Below are positions 62,955-64,000 of a DNA stretch of 64,000 bases, in pieces; within the stretch, counting starts at the first letter, position 1, and each line of letters starts with the position of its first letter. The translations under genes were made by a program, and so were the position numbers. Source of the stretch: Cyanidiococcus yangmingshanensis (lineage: Eukaryota > Rhodophyta > Bangiophyceae > Cyanidiales > Cyanidiaceae); NCBI GenBank assembly GCA_013995675.1, contig VWRR01000007.1, positions 124,001 to 188,000 of the forward strand. Reading direction: 5' to 3'. The notes beneath the pieces were generated by a model. It ran no database searches and was not told the DNA's origin. It saw only the letters and a list, made by a program, of their open reading frames with translations.

Positions 62955-63659
62955 TCACATTCCCACATGAGGTTTTTGGTTCACTTCGACTCGCGAACGC
63001 GAATCGGTGGCTAGCGGACGGGCTTCGTACACAGCGACCACGGGTGCACGTCGGTATCCAGTCGCAGTACCATAGAAACCAACATGTTCGATCCGCGTGC
63101 ATGCCTCGTCACCGCTCATGTTCTCCGGAAAGAACAGCGTAATCGATTGGACATTCTGGAATTTGGATGGGCGAGTTGCATACAGTGCCTCGACATCCTG
63201 ATGACGGGTATTGGCCAAAGACCAACTCTGGCTGCACTGGATCTGCTCAATGCTCGTAAAATCAAGATTCTCACGGTTCACGTAGGCGCGCATGGTCGCC
63301 GGCCAATACGCTGTCTCGTTTGACGGGCCAGCCACTGCGATATGGGTAACTTTGACGGTCACTGAGAACGGAACATACATAATAAGTTGAGGATCCGCGA
63401 CAGTCTGACATACATAGTCTCCGGTTGGATTGCGTTCCCGATAGGGAACGAGCGCCCTGGAAGCCGTGCCGCCATCATTCAACGCCGTTACTCTTGCAAT
63501 ATCTATATAAGCATAGAGGTCCGTGTTCTGTTGGAGCGAGCGCGCTTGATCGAGATCAGCGGGTGGCACGTGTTCTCCAGACCCGGCTGAACCGCAACCG
63601 CAACCGTCATGGTGATGATGCCCACTGCCTTCATTACGGGAAAGATCGCCTGCGGTCAT
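62955..63659 (-). CDS. PITHD1: PITH domain protein (PITHD1-like)
   Basis: A 234-residue protein consisting almost only of a PITH domain, the beta-sandwich that in thioredoxin-like TXNL1 binds the proteasome. The N-terminus has the His/Gly/Cys-rich stretch typical of PITHD1 (GSGHHHHDGCGCG), then DLYAYIDIARVTALND, LIMYVPFSVTVKVTHIAVAG, MRAYVNRENLDF and SITLFFPENM, with VGFYGTATGYRRAPVVAVYEARP at the end. There is no thioredoxin domain, so it is not TXNL1. The ATG at 63659 is the first in frame and matches the family start. Uninterrupted. Its role is not settled; proteasome association is by domain analogy. Confidence 0.93.
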   Translation of the reverse strand: MTAGDLSRNEGSGHHHHDGCGCGSAGSGEHVPPADLDQARSLQQNTDLYAYIDIARVTALNDGGTASRALVPYRERNPTGDYVCQTVADPQLIMYVPFSVTVKVTHIAVAGPSNETAYWPATMRAYVNRENLDFTSIEQIQCSQSWSLANTRHQDVEALYATRPSKFQNVQSITLFFPENMSGDEACTRIEHVGFYGTATGYRRAPVVAVYEARPLATDSRSRVEVNQKPHVGM

Positions 63660-64000
63660 ACTAGTACGAACAGTTTCCTAAGCTTCGTCAGGTGGCGAGC
63701 ACGCCGCAACGTTGCGCGTCCTGCGTAACCCCCCGGTCCAAGCTGTATGAAGACGTAACCACAACAATCGTTACTCAACTTACAGCACGAGCCCTCTTGA
63801 TCAGAGCGCTGAGGTCACAACGCGCTGCGCAGCGCACGCCATCTCGCTCAGTGCAGAGACCGAAATCCTCGTCCCAAAGTGGCCGTCCAAGGACGATCTT
63901 GGTGAATGCACCTGCGCTGCGCGGGCGAGCGAGACGCAATCAGCGCCGGTGACCTGCGCTAGTGCAGGTGCTGGAGCGCCAATCCCGAACAAGGACGTAT
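63660..64000. other. End of window, no gene recognised
   Basis: Frames run off the right edge on both strands (63801 onward on minus, Ala-rich; 63692-63952 on plus, Arg-rich without ATG). The region is GC-rich. It should hold the PITHD1 promoter; a gene crossing the edge cannot be judged. Confidence 0.35.

Noticed and set aside
1-64000. Transposons, viral elements, CRISPR arrays, rRNA genes
   Set aside because: No transposase, reverse transcriptase, integrase or capsid-like frame, no terminal repeats, no spaced direct repeats and no rRNA-like sequence were seen.

Overview
The window looks like a gene-dense, intron-poor nuclear segment of a photosynthetic eukaryote, most likely a red alga of the cyanidiophyte (Cyanidioschyzon/Cyanidiococcus/Cyanidium) type. 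Support: long uninterrupted eukaryotic genes (XPG nuclease, GID7/WDR26, DDX1, bromodomain and PHD-ARID proteins, PITHD1, ALG14) sit beside nuclear-encoded genes for plastid proteins with N-terminal extensions (DNA gyrase A, PGRL1, a KEA-type K+/H+ antiporter, a TadA-type tRNA deaminase). I see no convincing spliceosomal intron, tRNA, rRNA, transposon, viral element or CRISPR array. The species assignment is inference.

Layout. 0-11 kb: GH31 alpha-glucosidase and ALG14 (+), then secernin-type peptidase and UbiE/COQ5 methyltransferase (-). 11-21 kb: monoacylglycerol-lipase-like hydrolase (+), PIG3-type quinone oxidoreductase and TSPO (-), KEA antiporter (+). 21-26 kb: XPG/RAD2 endonuclease (-) and a PET100-like cytochrome oxidase assembly factor (+). 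28-32.5 kb: PHD-ARID protein (+) and WDR26/GID7 (-). 33-44.5 kb, all minus: gyrase A, HisA, a DUF1838-cytochrome b5 fusion and a Crt10-like WD40 protein. 45-54 kb: DDX1 helicase (+), patatin phospholipase (-), PGRL1 (+), tRNA adenosine deaminase (-). 55-63.7 kb: a polytopic membrane protein fused to a class 3 lipase (+), gankyrin/PSMD10 (-), a bromodomain/AT-hook protein (+) and PITHD1 (-). Genes are separated by about 0.2-2 kb of mostly featureless DNA, each apparently with its own promoter; there are no operons.

Functionally the set is mixed: plastid maintenance and bioenergetics (gyrase, PGRL1, KEA, quinone methylation), nuclear DNA repair and chromatin (XPG, bromodomain, PHD-ARID), ubiquitin/proteasome (GID7, gankyrin), lipid hydrolysis (three lipases), and primary metabolism (HisA, ALG14, GH31).

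The most striking structural signal is that about ten conserved genes, nearly all between 28 and 60.4 kb, change reading frame in the middle of a conserved domain, almost always in the +1 sense (as if one base were extra). I read this mainly as uncorrected assembly indels, but it should be checked before any of these genes is called a pseudogene. Coordinates for these genes span all frames. Many in-frame upstream extensions begin with GTG or TTG; I moved starts to the first plausible ATG.
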